A stretch of DNA of 64,000 nucleotides from Nymphalis io (lineage: Eukaryota > Arthropoda > Insecta > Lepidoptera > Nymphalidae): positions 13,119,501 to 13,183,500 of the forward strand of contig NC_065894.1 of the NCBI RefSeq assembly GCF_905147045.1, written 5' to 3'. Below the pieces are notes generated by a model. The model made no database searches and was not told where the DNA came from. It saw only the letters and a program-made list of their open reading frames with translations. Of this stretch, positions 36,879 through 49,155 are shown piece by piece. The position numbers and the translations under genes are program-made. How positions within the stretch are numbered: position 1 is the first letter of the stretch; each line of letters opens with the position of its first letter.

Positions 36879-38055
36879 AGATTTAGAATTATAATAGTGT
36901 TTATTTATTTTTATTTTGAATTATAAGTTCTAAACTCTAAGGCGTTTGTGCAATGATGTTTGTGCAATCTTATAAATAGTATACTTGCAGAATATTATTC
37001 TCTAAAGAATTGTAAGTTGAAATAAATTTAATAAATGACCAAACATAAATTGACCTTTTAATTATTTAAAACCTTTTAGTTTTGTTACAAAATCATAGAA
37101 AGTTATAATCAATTTGAAGTTTACACTAACAATATCTATATCTATATCGAGTCAAATATCTTCAATAGATTTTTCTATCTTGTATCATAAAGATAAAGTG
37201 GACTACCGAGCTTAACCCCATTCAAGTCCCCATTGAATAAAAAGTTAAGTACATACCATTAAGTTACAATAGAATGGGTGAGGCTTGCGCAAGCGCCGCT
37301 TTTTGCTTCTTTCCGACCAATCGGGTTCACGAATGAGTGTTTATTGTGTATTCAAAAATGATCGATAGATATACATAATTTACTTTTATATTTACTTTAA
37401 ATGGGTTTAGTGTATTTTTAATTTGTAGATAATCAATATAAAATGTTTAAAAGCAAATACAAAACCGTTCAATATTTTTTTTGCCTCTGTTCATCAAACG
37501 ATTTGTGTTATGTTTATTAGCTATTAAGATGCACACGGAATGATATCAATAAATAAATGGAAATAAGAGTGAAAAAATAACAGTACGAAACTTGCAAATT
37601 CATATATGTACTACTCAAATTTTCAATAATCCACCACGCGAACATTAGTGTTATATTAGCTTCTTAATTAAAGTTATTTTTAGGTTAAGAAATCTAAAAA
37701 TAAAACTAATTCCTGTACTTAAACTAGACTTATTTCGCTACAAATAACCTTACACAACTGGATATAACAGACTACTACACTTTCTGCTTGATGACGTGCG
37801 GCAAGTCGAATTTACCTCGGACGCATTTCAGCTTCACACCGGGACACTCTTTAACTCTGAAATTGATAAAAAACCCAAATTCATCATACATTATTGGTGG
37901 CAGACGCAGCAGATACTTGTTAAGTTTAATATTAATCCATTTGGTTTTTGATTAGTTTAATGGATCGCTTATAAAGCTAACCACAAGGTTGATAAGTAGT
38001 CACCATCGCCCATGAATTTTGAAAATATTAACTATTCCTTACATCGTCAACGCAC
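36879..38055. repeat. bZIP 3' flank, unit D, up to the LINE insertion
   Basis: Follows 13262-14433 closely, with the ttgcgcaa palindrome at 37285-37292 and mRpS12 exon 3 inside. At 38056 a LINE is inserted in the decayed SINE. Confidence 0.8.
37775..37856 (-). pseudogene. mRpS12 exon 3, orphan copy in unit D
   Basis: The coding sequence PGVKLKCVRGKFDLPHV and the acceptor (tttcag) are kept, and the last Gln codon has become a stop, one codon early. Exon 2 is missing from this unit and exon 1 is only a fragment, so no S12 protein can be made here. Confidence 0.85.
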
Positions 38056-38474
38056 TTGAACCGGGTACTTCGAACTAGAAAGACGTGTTACAAGCTTCTC
38101 TCATTTAAAATTACTTAACTCTTAAAATAGTGGAAATAGTGATTCAAATTAATAATCCTTACATTAAATAAAACTTTAAACAGTGTTTCCAAGAAAAATA
38201 TAAACGTTTTGTCAATGCGCAAGGTGCTAAATAATAAAAATATAAAGTGGTTTGCTGGATACAACTGAGTGCAGTGATATTTTTTAAACCATCTACCTAC
38301 TAATATCATAATAATCTAATTTATTATACTAAGAGATCATCACGCCAATACAGTACGAGAAATTTAACATATACGTCATACACTTGTGAACCGAGTTCGA
38401 TTCTCAGCAAAACTACAAATTTTGTATTTTTACAAATTATAAATTTATTAATACTGGCAGACATAAGCGCCAAA

Positions 38475-39557
38475 ATGGTATTTCTATGTAAGATATGCAA
38501 TATCAATGTCGCAGTAACTCAAAAAAGAATTAAATGTACGGTATGTTCGCAGTATTATCATACCGATTGTATCAAAACGATTAAAGATCTTACAGCAACA
38601 AGAGCGCAATGGAAGTGTTCATCATGTCTGGAACTGCAGAATAAATTTGCTTTAAGTAACACTAATAATTCAGAATTAGAAGTTAAAAAAACTAGAAAGC
38701 AACAATTAGATACAGATGAAAATAATCGCCCTATGTCCACATCAACGTCGCGATCACCTTCCTACTCTTCTCCAGTAGATAATGCAGGTCAACCAATAGT
38801 CACTCCAGAAAAAAACAGTCCATCTGAATTTTTGGTACACTGCGAATCAATTATTGAGGAGCGTTTGAAGCCAATGGTACAAACAATTGTGAATCAGCTA
38901 AAGCAATCGCTTATGGAAGAAATACGAAAGGAATTAACCGTTGAGTTTAAAAGCTTAGAAGATTCACAAAATAAATTGCGTATGGAATACGTTATATTAG
39001 AGGAAAAATATAATGAACTAGAATCATTGGCGCTTAAATCAGAGAGCGAACTCTCAGACTTGAAAGCACAAATAAATAAACAACAGCAGTGGTCACGAAT
39101 GACAAATATAGAAGTAATGGGCCTGCCAGAAACGAAAGGAGAATCGCCGATTAATATCATTGTAAATATTGCAAAGCATGCCGGAGTCAATGTCAAACCT
39201 GAAGAGATTGAATTCGCAAATCGAGTGCAGCCGATGCAGCAAAAATCGGGTAGACCCAAATCACTCGTGGCTAAATTAAAAAGTCGCGACTTAAAGGATT
39301 CGATTCTATCAGGATTAAGAAAATGCAGGGGTATCAATACGAGTCACATAGGATTGAATGGCCCACCTCGAAACTTTTTCGTCAACGAACACCTAACGCC
39401 CATGAACAAAGAGCTGTTCAGAAAAACAAAAATACGCGCATCAGAAAAGGCTTATAAATTCGTCTGGATAAGAAATTGCGATATTTTTTTAAGAAAAAAC
39501 GAAGAAGCCCCTGTAATAAACATAAACTCCGAAAAGGATCTAAGGAAAATTATGTAG
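38475..39557 (+). CDS. LINE ORF1 protein with PHD-like zinc finger and coiled coil
   Basis: 360 residues, intact. Residues ~5-55 hold a PHD/RING-type Cys/His pattern (CKICNINV, CTVCSQYYHTDC, WKCSSCLE). Residues ~115-205 form a charged, probably coiled-coil region. The C-terminal half (MTNIEVMGLPE, EFANRVQP, LVAKLKSRDLKDSIL, FVNEHLTPMNKELFRK) is the RNA-binding fold-like region usual in CR1/L2/I-type ORF1. It should bind LINE RNA as an oligomer and act as a chaperone. About 460 bases of spacer precede ORF2. Confidence 0.75.
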   Translation: MVFLCKICNINVAVTQKRIKCTVCSQYYHTDCIKTIKDLTATRAQWKCSSCLELQNKFALSNTNNSELEVKKTRKQQLDTDENNRPMSTSTSRSPSYSSPVDNAGQPIVTPEKNSPSEFLVHCESIIEERLKPMVQTIVNQLKQSLMEEIRKELTVEFKSLEDSQNKLRMEYVILEEKYNELESLALKSESELSDLKAQINKQQQWSRMTNIEVMGLPETKGESPINIIVNIAKHAGVNVKPEEIEFANRVQPMQQKSGRPKSLVAKLKSRDLKDSILSGLRKCRGINTSHIGLNGPPRNFFVNEHLTPMNKELFRKTKIRASEKAYKFVWIRNCDIFLRKNEEAPVININSEKDLRKIM

Positions 39558-40014
39558 ATTTTAATTATAATAACTTAATATTGAAATCTTCTTATTGTGT
39601 GGATATTGTAAACTTTATACTAAATTTTCAAAGTTATGAACTTAGACTTCTTATTTTAGTTGATGTGGCGAGGTGGGATTCAATACAAAAAATACATGTC
39701 ATACTTACACTTACTTACAATTTACTAAGCTACACTACACTAAAACAATCTACACAATTACTTATACTATATTTATTTACTTTTAATCAAATCAATTGTA
39801 TAGCTGGACAACTTTTATTAAAATCACAACAATTACGAGTAATATGTCTAGAGAAAACTTTTAATTTACATTTACAAATTGATAATACTATTTCCTATTT
39901 TATCACATTTTTAGAATCATGCAACAATATTTTAAATTTAAACGTCACCATTAATGTTAATTTCAATTATAATTTATTCATATACTTAAGCTTTCTTTTA
40001 AATTGCCTATATAA

Positions 40015-42889
40015 ATAATTAATGCTTTACAACTATTTTATCAGAATGTCCGTGGAATGCGAACCAAAACTGAAGAATTTCGTTCAAATATATTAATCAA
40101 CGATTACGACATCATTCTAATAACCGAAACTTGGCTTACTGATGGCTTTTATGTCAGAGAACTGTGCGATGACAGATATGACGTTTTTCGTACGGATCGA
40201 AATACTAGCACATCGACCAAAAATACTGGAGGTGGAGTTATGATATGCGCCAAATCCATATTACAGCCTCAAGGAAGACCAGAGTGGAGTTCGCCCGGTG
40301 TTGAATCAGTTTGGATAACAATCCCTAAAAACGTCATGAAGCATAATCAAAGTTTACATATCGGAGTATTTTATATACCACCAGATATTGATAAAGTTAA
40401 ACGTATTGAGACAGTAACTACTTTTTTGTCATCCATGTTAATACACTTACCTGAAGATTACTTTATAATAGTGGGTGATTTTCATCTTCCCCACATTGAC
40501 TGAAAGGGAACAGGGCCATTGCACTTTAATCGTGGATCATCATTGTTACAGACCGTATCAACTAATTTTATTGAAACCTGCAGCGGTTTTAACTTGACAC
40601 AATTTAACAAAATATCAAATTGTAGTAACAACATTTTGGACTTAGTTTTTGGAAATACTTATCTAGATGTTCAAAGGTCGAATCAAAACTTAGTTGCTGA
40701 AGATAAATATCACCCCAGTCTCGAAATTGATGCCTCATATTTTCTATTAAGAGAACTTAATGTACCTCCTTTAAGTAAATTAAATTTCCAAAAAGCGGAT
40801 TTTAATGCTATTAATGATACTCTCATTAAGTTAGACTGGCAATCTATTCTAAACGGTAATCCTATTGATGACATAGTTAACAACTTCTATACCATTATTA
40901 ACAAAATAATAGACGAACATGTACCAAATACCACAGGCAAATATCTTAACCACTACCCCATTTGGTATAGCAAATCCCTAAGACATATAATTCGAGACAA
41001 ACTTAAAGCTCATGCACGTTGGAAATCATCTAAAAATCCACGTGATTATGATGAATTTTCGCTATTACGATTCAGACAAAAGAAAGCTCAAAATAAGTAT
41101 TACAACCAATTTCAAACAAAAATGCAGGAGAACATTAAAAAGGATCCAACACGATTATGGTGGTACCAAAAATACTTACGAAACTGTAAGAACGGCTATC
41201 CGAGCTCTCTTTCCTTAGGAGATCGTCAATTCAATAATCCTACAGAAATATGCACGGGATTCTGTGAGTTCTTCGAAAGTGTTTTCGCCAAGCGTAATGG
41301 TAATGCTTACAGCACACATATCCAAGAGCCTAATACAAATGATACTATTTGTAACCTCAACATTGACAAAGAATTAGTTTATAAAATACTTAAAGACCTG
41401 GATATAAAAAAAGGAGCAGGAAGTGACAGAATCCCAGCCATATTCTACAGTAAATGTGCTAAAGCATTAGCAGAGCCACTGTCAATAATATATAATAAGT
41501 CTGTCAATGTATTTAGCGCTTTTCCAACGAAATGGAAGGAAGCACTAATCATACCAATCCATAAATCAGGACCAAGGAATAAAATAGAAAATTATAGACC
41601 CATTTCCGTATTAAATACAATAAGTAAAATCTTTGAAAGAATTGTTTATAAGGCGATCGTACCTATTATCCATAACTCAATACCCGTACAACAACATGGC
41701 TTTATGGAAAAACGATCAACGGTAACAAACTTATCACTATTTACTAATTTTGTTTACATGGCAATGGACAATAAAGAGCAAGTAGATGTAATATATACCG
41801 ACTTTCAAAAGGCGTTTGACAGAGTAGACCATGATATACTAATGCAAAAGCTTCAAGAACTTGGAATCAAAGGTGACTTGCACAGGTGGTTTTGTTCCTA
41901 TATATCAAAAAGGCAGCAAGCAGTTGTTATAGGTAGTGCTCGTAGTGACTTCATATACGCAACTTCAGGGGTCCCACAAGGATCACTATTAGGTCCGTTA
42001 CTGTATAACGTATACTTGTATGATATATTTAATTGTTTTAAGCACTCCCGTTTTTTACTATTCGCAGATGATAAAAAAGTTTATAAAGTAATAAGTAGCA
42101 CATCTGACTGCATTGAATTGCAACGTGACCTTGATAATCTTTCACATTACTACGAAAAAAATAAAATAACGATTAATATTAAAAAAAACAGTAAAAATAA
42201 CATTTTCTAGGAAGTATAAAAATATTGAATATAACTATAATATTGATAACAAGCCGATACAAGAAGTTAAATCAGTGCGTGACCTTGGAATTCAATTAGA
42301 CTCTAAATTATTGATGGCAGAGCATATAGAACTCATTACTGATAAGGCATATAAGCAATTAGGCTATATTAAACGTATATGTCAATCTTTTAATAATATT
42401 GAATGCATAAAAAATTTATATTTTACTTATGTACGTTGTATTCTAGAATACGGTTGTAGTATATGGTCTCCGAATTATATAACTTACAAAGAAAAACTGG
42501 AGAGAATACAAAAAAAGTTCATAAAATTTCTTTGCTTCAAGGACTTTAAAGAATTTAACGATTATGTTGATATATGTAAACAATATAATATTGAAACATT
42601 AGAAACGAGACGACGACATTACGATATGTATATGCTACATGCAATAATAACCGGAGATATAGATTGCAACGATTTATTGAGCGTTTTGTATTTAAGAGTT
42701 CCTAATCGCCGCACACGTCACACAGCACTATTCCACACGCCTGAGCTAAACACTAATTATGCACACAACTCTGTCCTTAATCGCATGGTCCACACATATA
42801 ATTCAAAATACTCAGAAATAGATCTGTTCAGCATGTCAAAACTAGCTTTTAAAAAAGCTATAATTAAAAAAGATAAAAATTCATTATAA
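40015..42889 (+). pseudogene. LINE ORF2 (APE endonuclease + reverse transcriptase), two breaks
   Basis: Endonuclease: NVRGMRTKTEEF, ILITETWL and GDFHLPHID, then a TGA at 40501-40503 where a Trp is expected, and the frame continues in phase (40504-42210). RT landmarks: KGAGSDRIPA, NYRPISVLN, GFMEKRSTVTN, YTDFQKAFDRVDHD, SGVPQGSLLGP and LFADDKKV (catalytic ADD). A frameshift in an A-rich stretch near 42200 moves the C-terminal part (MRDLGIQLDSKL, CILEYGCSIWSP) to 42275-42889. Two lesions in 2.9 kb means a fairly young but dead copy. Confidence 0.85.
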
Positions 42890-42956
42890 CACACACACAC
42901 ACACAAACACACGCACACACCACACACACACTCACACTCACACACATACACGCACA
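42889..42956. repeat. (CA)n microsatellite in the LINE 3' UTR
   Basis: An imperfect AC/CA run of about 68 bases directly after the ORF2 stop. Confidence 0.95.
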
Positions 42957-43129
42957 TATTGGATTGCCACCCGTAAACAGTTTTACTTTTACTACCGTCT
43001 TCTAGTTATTAATATGTTTAAGTTACCTGTGTAATCCTATTTTGGTTTTAATTATATGTTATATAATAGTCAATATATCAACTTATGATTAAAAACCGTT
43101 GGATTACCAAATAAATAAATAAATAAATA

Positions 43130-43242
43130 ATGGGAACAGAGATATATATCTTTTGCCTGCATTTACACTGGCTCACTCACCTTTGTGAGTGAGCCAGAAA
43201 CCGGATATGAAAGAATAGAAGTATGTAAAATAGTCAGCATAT
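43130..43242. repeat. SINE remnant and segment junction, unit D
   Basis: 43130-43190 continues the decayed intron SINE. At about 43197 the sequence jumps to the equivalent of 15735, so mRpS12 exon 2 is missing. Confidence 0.7.
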
Positions 43243-43298
43243 CTTGGCGAAAGGATTTCCATTGAGCGGATTTCTTGATTTTCTCTTTTTGATATGTG
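43243..43298 (-). pseudogene. mRpS12 exon 1 fragment, unit D
   Basis: Same truncated exon end and lost donor as at 32280-32335, joined to the same SINE fragment (43301-43377). Confidence 0.85.
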
Positions 43299-43491
43299 TA
43301 AGCTCCAAACCTCCTCCTCAAAAAGGGAGAGGAGGCCTTAGCCCAGCAGTGGGGCATTTATAAGTTGTTACTGTATTTAATATTTCATATGATCAATGAT
43401 GGAAAATAAGCAATAGAATGAAAAGACTTCGTCTAAGCACGGCGACGACACTTTTACTTTATCGATGACGGCCCTAGACATGTTATATATA

Positions 43492-43756
43492 TGTAATGAA
43501 ATGACAATTCATTATTCCAAATTTGCTGCGCTCCGCGCGTTTTTAATCTGTAACTAAAAGTCAGTTTGCCGCGCATTTGATGGTTGAATAACAGAATGAC
43601 GGATAATGTTTAGATTATTTTGAACTTTGATTTTGTAAGAAAATAAAGAGATATAATAGAGGAGGCGATATTAGTGAACTTTAAATGTCGTTTCTTTGTA
43701 TTTTCAGAGAAACAATTTGTGGTTCATTTTGAGCATCCTCAATAACCTATCTTATA
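43492..43756 (+). repeat. 5' LTR of the Gypsy-type element, with core promoter
   Basis: A TATA box (tataata) is at 43652-43658. Thirty-one bases on, at 43683, begins 'aaatgtcgttt', the presumed RNA 5' end (start of R). U3 would be about 191 bases and R plus U5 about 74. Confidence 0.8.
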
Positions 43757-43767
43757 AAACGACATTT
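43757..43767 (+). promoter_or_regulatory. Primer binding site complementary to the element's own RNA 5' end
   Basis: 'aaacgacattt', directly after the 5' LTR, is the exact reverse complement of 'aaatgtcgttt' at 43683-43693, over 11 nt and no further. It does not start with TGG as tRNA-primed sites do. Tf1 and its relatives prime with the first 11 nt of their own RNA in this way. The second copy keeps both sequences (61156-61166 and 61230-61240). Confidence 0.7.
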
Positions 43768-43779
43768 TCGTTAACTAAA

Positions 43780-46700
43780 ATGGACCGGCTGCAATTCGAA
43801 TTTACGATGATAGCATCAAATGATGGCAAATCTAATATATTAGCCATAACCTCGATATCTACAGAAGAAGGAAAATGTTATGTTTTACCTGAGGAGCTGA
43901 AACCGGTGACTCATCATACATATATTATCAAGATGAACACTTTCTCAAAAATAAAAAATAGCATAAAGAAAAGGCATCAAAGTAGAAAAATATGGATAAA
44001 ATTGGATGAAGATCTTAAGAAAACGTATCTAGATGAAGAAGGTAATATGCAATTTTTAGATCAATATTTAGAAGAAATGAGCTTAAAACAACCAGTAGAC
44101 AAAAGTGGCAATTTGCAATATATCTTGGAAAAATTAATAGAAACTACTACGAAGAAAGAAAATCAACATAACCTAAAACATATTTCAGAGAAATTTATTA
44201 TTGAAAAATTCACAAGTAAGAATCCTAATGCAATGCAATGGATCGAGAGTTTTGAAAAAGAATGTGAGCGCTTTAACATATCAAAAGATGAAACAAAAAT
44301 AGACACATTGAGGTTGTTTTTAGAAAAATCTTGTTTAGATTGGTATAGCTCAATGACCATAAAACTTACAATAAATGCACAGTGGACTGAATGGAAAGAC
44401 AAATTTTTAGAAACTTTTAAAAACCGAGGATGGGATATAGTCACATATGCTCTTGCATTCAGATACAAAGAAGGACTACTAATTGATTACGCTATAAAAA
44501 AAGAAAGACTTCTACTAGATATAAATAAATCTATAGACTCTAAAACAATGATAGATCTTATTGCAACGGGTTTACCTGGGTTTATATTAAATAAATTAAA
44601 CAGGGATGAACTCAATGACACTACTGATTTGTTCAATGAGATAAGAAAATATGAAGGTATGATGTACAAGAAAAACTCAACTACAATAAAAAGCGGTACA
44701 TTCCTTTATAAAAATAAAACTAATGATAAGAAGCCATGTAAGACCTGTGAATCTCTGGACAAAGGAATTAGATATCATCCGGAGGAGTCATGTTGGTTCA
44801 AGAAAAATAAAAATGAATCTGAAAAGGTTTTTAAACCCAGGAATGTAAATAACAACTCCATAATTGAAGTAGATATAAACATTAAAAAAAAACGAGTAAG
44901 TACACCATTAATCAAGATCAAACTTTTATTAGAGAAAAAATTAGAAGTGAGCGGCATTTATGATGCAGGCTCACAGATCTCTTTAATAAATTCAAGACTG
45001 ATTAAATTAAAAGAAAAAAAGGAAAATGTGAATATAGCATACATGAAAACGGTTAATGGTGTGAAAAAAACAGATGGCTTGATAACAATAAAAATAAAAA
45101 TATTTGATATAGAAGAAGAGGTGGATGTGTATATAGTAGAAAATGATGATTTTGATGATTTTATAATCGGATTGGATATGATAAAGAAATTCAAATTAAC
45201 CCAAAACGAGGACTTGCAAATAGAACAAAAGAAAATAACAAATAAAATAGATGAAATGTCTAAAGATAATAGAAATGAAAAAAAGAATATAAAAACATTT
45301 GCAATAAATTTTAATGAACACATAGAAACAGAAGAATTTGTAAGTATGACAGACCATTTAGACAATGAAAAGAAAATTGAGATATTAAAGGAATATAAAA
45401 CAATTTTCGCTAAGGACAAATATGATATAGGATCAGTCAGAGATTATGAAGCTCACATAGATTTACTAACAAATAGATACTGCAGTAAAAGACCATACAG
45501 ATGTACAATAGAAGATAAATTAGAAATCGAAGAGCAAATATCCATGTTATTAAAGAATAATTTAATAGAAGAATCCTACAGTCCTTTCGCTGCTCCAGTG
45601 ACATTGGCATTTAAAAAAGGTGAAAATAGAAAATCCCGCTTATGTGTAGACTTCAGTGAACTGAATAAAATTGTTGTTCCACAAGCTCAACCTTTCCCAT
45701 TAATAGATGATTTGATTATTAAAACTAGAAATTGTAAGTATTTTACTACACTGGATATAAACTCAGCTTTTTGGGCTATACCACTACGGGTAGAAGATAG
45801 AAGTAAAACAGGATTTGTGACACAAGATGGCCACTTTCAGTGGACCTGCCTTCCTTTTGGCTTAAAAACATCACCAGCTATTTTTCAGAGAATTTTAAGC
45901 AATATTCTAAGAAAGCACAATCTCACAGGATATTCCGTAAATTATATTGATGATATTCTTATATACTCAACCACCTTCGAAGACCATATAAGACACATAA
46001 GAAATGTATTAGAAGGAATGATAAAAGAAGGCTTTAGATTAAAGTTTAAAAAATGTATGTTTGCTTCAGACTCAGTAAAGTACCTCGGGCATGTAATTCA
46101 GAACAACTCAGTAAGACCACTAAAAGACAATTTGATCTCAATTAAAAATTTTCCAACTCCTAAGACACAAAAGAACATTAGACAATTTTTGGGAAAAATC
46201 AACTTCTAACATGAATACATACCAAAAAGCGCAATTATTTTAGACCCGTTACACAATTTATTAAGAAAAAATGAAAAGTTTGTATGGTCAGAGAAGTGTG
46301 AAGAATCATTTAATCAAATAAAAAGATATTTATGTTCCCAACCTGTGTTGGAAATATTCGATAAAGACTTACCAATAAAAATCTTTACAGATGCCTCTTT
46401 AGAGGGTATTGGGGCAATATTAAAACAGACACAACTAGATGGTAAAGACAAACCAGTTGCATATTTTTCAAAAAAACTAAACGAATCTCAAAAACGGAAA
46501 AAGGCTATTTATTTGGAATGTTTTGCTATGAAAGAAGCGGTTAAATACTGGCAACATTGGCTAATTGGAAAACATTTCACTATTTACTCTGACCACAAAC
46601 CTCTAGAAAACATGAATATTAAATGCAGGACAGAGTGACCTCACATATTACTTATCTCAATATGACTTTACAGTAAAATATATACCTGGTAAAGAAAATA

Positions 46701-47810
46701 TAGAAGCAGATTGTTTGAGCCGAAACCCTGTATTAGAATCAGAAGATAACAAGGAGGAAATATTGAAAATAGTTAATTTAATACAAATGAAAGATATAGT
46801 TGAAGATCAAGAGAAAAATGAAACAATAAAAGAAAAGAAACAAAATTTACTACAAAAAAATAAAATCTATTATAAAAAAAATAAAGAAACATGAAAAGAT
46901 TATACTCTCAGAAAAATTTAGTAAAGAATTAATAAAAAAGGTGCATGAAGACTATTGTCATATTGGAATTAGACAATTACAGAAAAAAATAAGTCCAATA
47001 TATACAGCTAAAAACCTAACAAAAAATATAATAAATATTTGTAAAACATGTGAAATATGCATAAAAAATAAATCAAGATGTCAAGGAAAATTTGGGTTAA
47101 TGTCACAACTGGGACCAGCGACAAAACCATTTGAGATAATGTCAATGGATACTATAGGTGGCTTCGGGGGATCTAGGTCCACAAAAAAATACTTACGCCT
47201 TTTAGTAGACCACTACACAAGATATGCTTTTATTACAACTTCAAAAACACAGAACGCAAGTGACTTTATAAAATTAACAAAGAAAGTACTAGAGACAGAT
47301 GAGATTGGAATAATTCTGACAGATCAATATCCAGGCATCAATTCGGCTTGAACGAACGATTAAACCAAACAATTGTAAATAAAATAAGATGTAAAATAAA
47401 TGAGAAAAATAATAAGAGAACATGGACAACAATAGCAAGAGAATGTATAGAGAAATATAATGAAACAGAACAATAGAAACCGAAGACAAGTGGATTGCTG
47501 ATAGAAGATTAGCATTAGAGAATACAATAAAATCCCATAAGTACAATAAGAAAATATTTGATAGAAATAGGAAAATGCAAGAGTTTGAGATAGGAGACAG
47601 TGTATATGTAGAAAATGGAAATAGACTGAATAGAAAAAATTAGACGAATTAAAAATAGGCCCTTTCAAGATAATAGAGAAAATATCAAAATCCATTTATA
47701 GGATTGACACTGGCAACAAGAAAACAGAATCAACTTTATTTCACATAACAAAATTACAACCTATCACAGCAGATGAGGTAGAAGAAAACGAATATGAAGA
47801 TAACTTCTAG
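43780..47810 (+). pseudogene. Gag-Pol of the Gypsy-type element, copy 1, broken
   Basis: The first ATG after the primer site (MDRLQFEF) is at 43780. Gag-like capsid region at residues ~150-290 (MQWIESFEKECERF), no clear zinc knuckle. Protease near residue 392 has YDAGSQISLI, where the second copy has DSG, so the catalytic triad here is changed. RT: SRLCVDFSELNK, TLDINSAFWAIPL, LPFGLKTSPAIFQ and catalytic YIDDIL. A TAA at 46207-46209 ends the frame (TAC in the second copy). RNase H (FTDASLEGIGA) follows in phase to 46638. Then come shifts near 46630 and 46890, the integrase zinc finger (HIGI ... CKTCEIC), DTIGG and LTDQYPG, and a deletion near 47350 that removes the region of the catalytic Glu. 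A GPF-type C-terminal remnant follows to 47810. Confidence 0.85.
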
Positions 47811-47912
47811 ATTATATTATTTAGAATTTTCGTTTATAGTAGATTAGATTATTTAAAATTTTCGTTTATAGTACATTATATTATTTAGAATTTTCGCTCT
47901 TAGGGGGGGAGA

Positions 47913-48177
47913 TGTAATGAAATGACATTTCATTATTCCAAATTTGCTGCGCTCCGCGCGTTTTTAATTTGTAACTAAAAGTCAGTTTGCCGCGCATTTG
48001 ATGGTTGAATGACAGAATGACGGATAATGTTTAGATTATTTTGAACTTTGATTTTGTAAGAAAATAAAGAGATATAATAGAGGAGGCGATATTAGTGAAC
48101 TTTAAATGTCGTTTCTTTGTATTTTCAGAGAAACAATTTGTGATTCATTTTGAGCATCCTCAATAACCTATCTTATA
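47913..48177 (+). repeat. 3' LTR of the Gypsy-type element
   Basis: Same length as the 5' LTR (265 bases), with about four substitutions. It is followed by 'tatatatcgcagg', the right half of the target. Confidence 0.9.
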
Positions 48178-49155
48178 TATATATCGCAGGTATAATTTCA
48201 CTAGTGATATTATAATTAAACGGTAGATTGTGAATCGATTTCATTTCTTGCAATTTAACGGCTCGGTTTTAATGACATTGTACGGTATAAATTTAACGTA
48301 TATATATCGCCGTTACAGTTTTATTATATGTACATATATAGTCAAGATTTTTTTTCCCTAGTTACCTAGTCAGAACAACAAATGATTATTATAGATTGTT
48401 TTGTTATTTTTAAAATAGATGTTATTTTTTGCAAATTAAAAATATTCCAGAAACCCGAAACATATTCAGAAGTTAAAATTATTTGAGCAACAACTAAAAT
48501 AACAAACGTATAGTAGAGTCGAAGGCAATATCACGTAGTGTCCGGCTGAATGTTATTGTTTGAGAAAATCGTCGCCAAGTGTCTCCCGGGAGAGAGGCTT
48601 GCATCTGTCTAGCGCAAGCAAATATTATAATATCGATACAAGTTACGAGCTGAACACTTGTTGGACGTGTTTTAAGATTTGTTGATTTCATATGCAGTTA
48701 AATCAAAGCGACAGTTGACAATAGTACAAATACATTTGTAGGTATAAGATTTGATTTGACTAGAATAGAAGAATTAGTAACGTACCTATTTTATTCTGAA
48801 TTTGTTGATTTGGGGCTGATTTATCGATGGGACTATGTTATTTTGAAAAGTGAACTGGCGATCAAAAAATCGGTCGTAAAAAATTAAAGAATTGAAGTCA
48901 TTTTTTTTCATCAAAAATATTTATACAGAGCGTCATTTACAAAACGCGTATACACTAAACTTGGACTGTGTCTGAAACAGTACCTGCTCTTTTTGCGGAT
49001 TATAATCCGCTAATAGTGGGCATTGTCCGCACACGACGGACACATAGATTTGAAATTATCCTTTCTGACAACGTTGCTTCGAAATTATTTAGAAAAAAAA
49101 GTCCATAGGCGACAATAGGGAAGAGTTGGGCTACGAGAGCATTGTCTGTTCCCGG
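48178..49155. repeat. Segment T, copy 3 (truncated by an LTR)
   Basis: Continues as 32534 onward and 16930 onward, keeping the stretch deleted in unit C. It ends at 'tctgttccc', where the LTR at 49156 begins. Confidence 0.8.

Larger units (their letters stand above)
38056..43129 (+). mobile_element. Two-ORF LINE (CR1/Jockey superfamily), about 5.1 kb, near full length
   Basis: Inserted in the SINE remnant of intron 2: left flank 'cgtcaacgcac', right flank 'aatgggaacagag', contiguous in the first unit at 14430. Organisation is 5' UTR, ORF1, spacer, ORF2, a CA-rich microsatellite, then a short 3' UTR ending in (aaat)n at about 43109-43129. A microsatellite tail in place of poly(A) is typical of CR1/L2-like elements. 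The other units lack it, so it arrived after unit D formed. Confidence 0.8.
43492..48177 (+). mobile_element. Gypsy-type LTR retrotransposon with self-priming signature, copy 1
   Basis: 4.7 kb with 265-bp LTRs at 43492-43756 and 47913-48177 (tgtaatgaaatgac ... cctatcttata) that differ at about four positions. It sits in a (ta)n target, empty at 32520-32533. Internal part: gag-pol in a single frame from 43780, protease, RT, RNase H, integrase, and a G-run polypurine tract (taggggggga) just before the 3' LTR. It has several breaks in RNase H and integrase. The same insertion at the same site is at 60965 onward. Confidence 0.9.

Noticed and set aside
42889..42956. Regular CA-rich repeats considered as an array
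   Set aside because: A simple microsatellite in a LINE 3' UTR, with no spacers of the CRISPR type.
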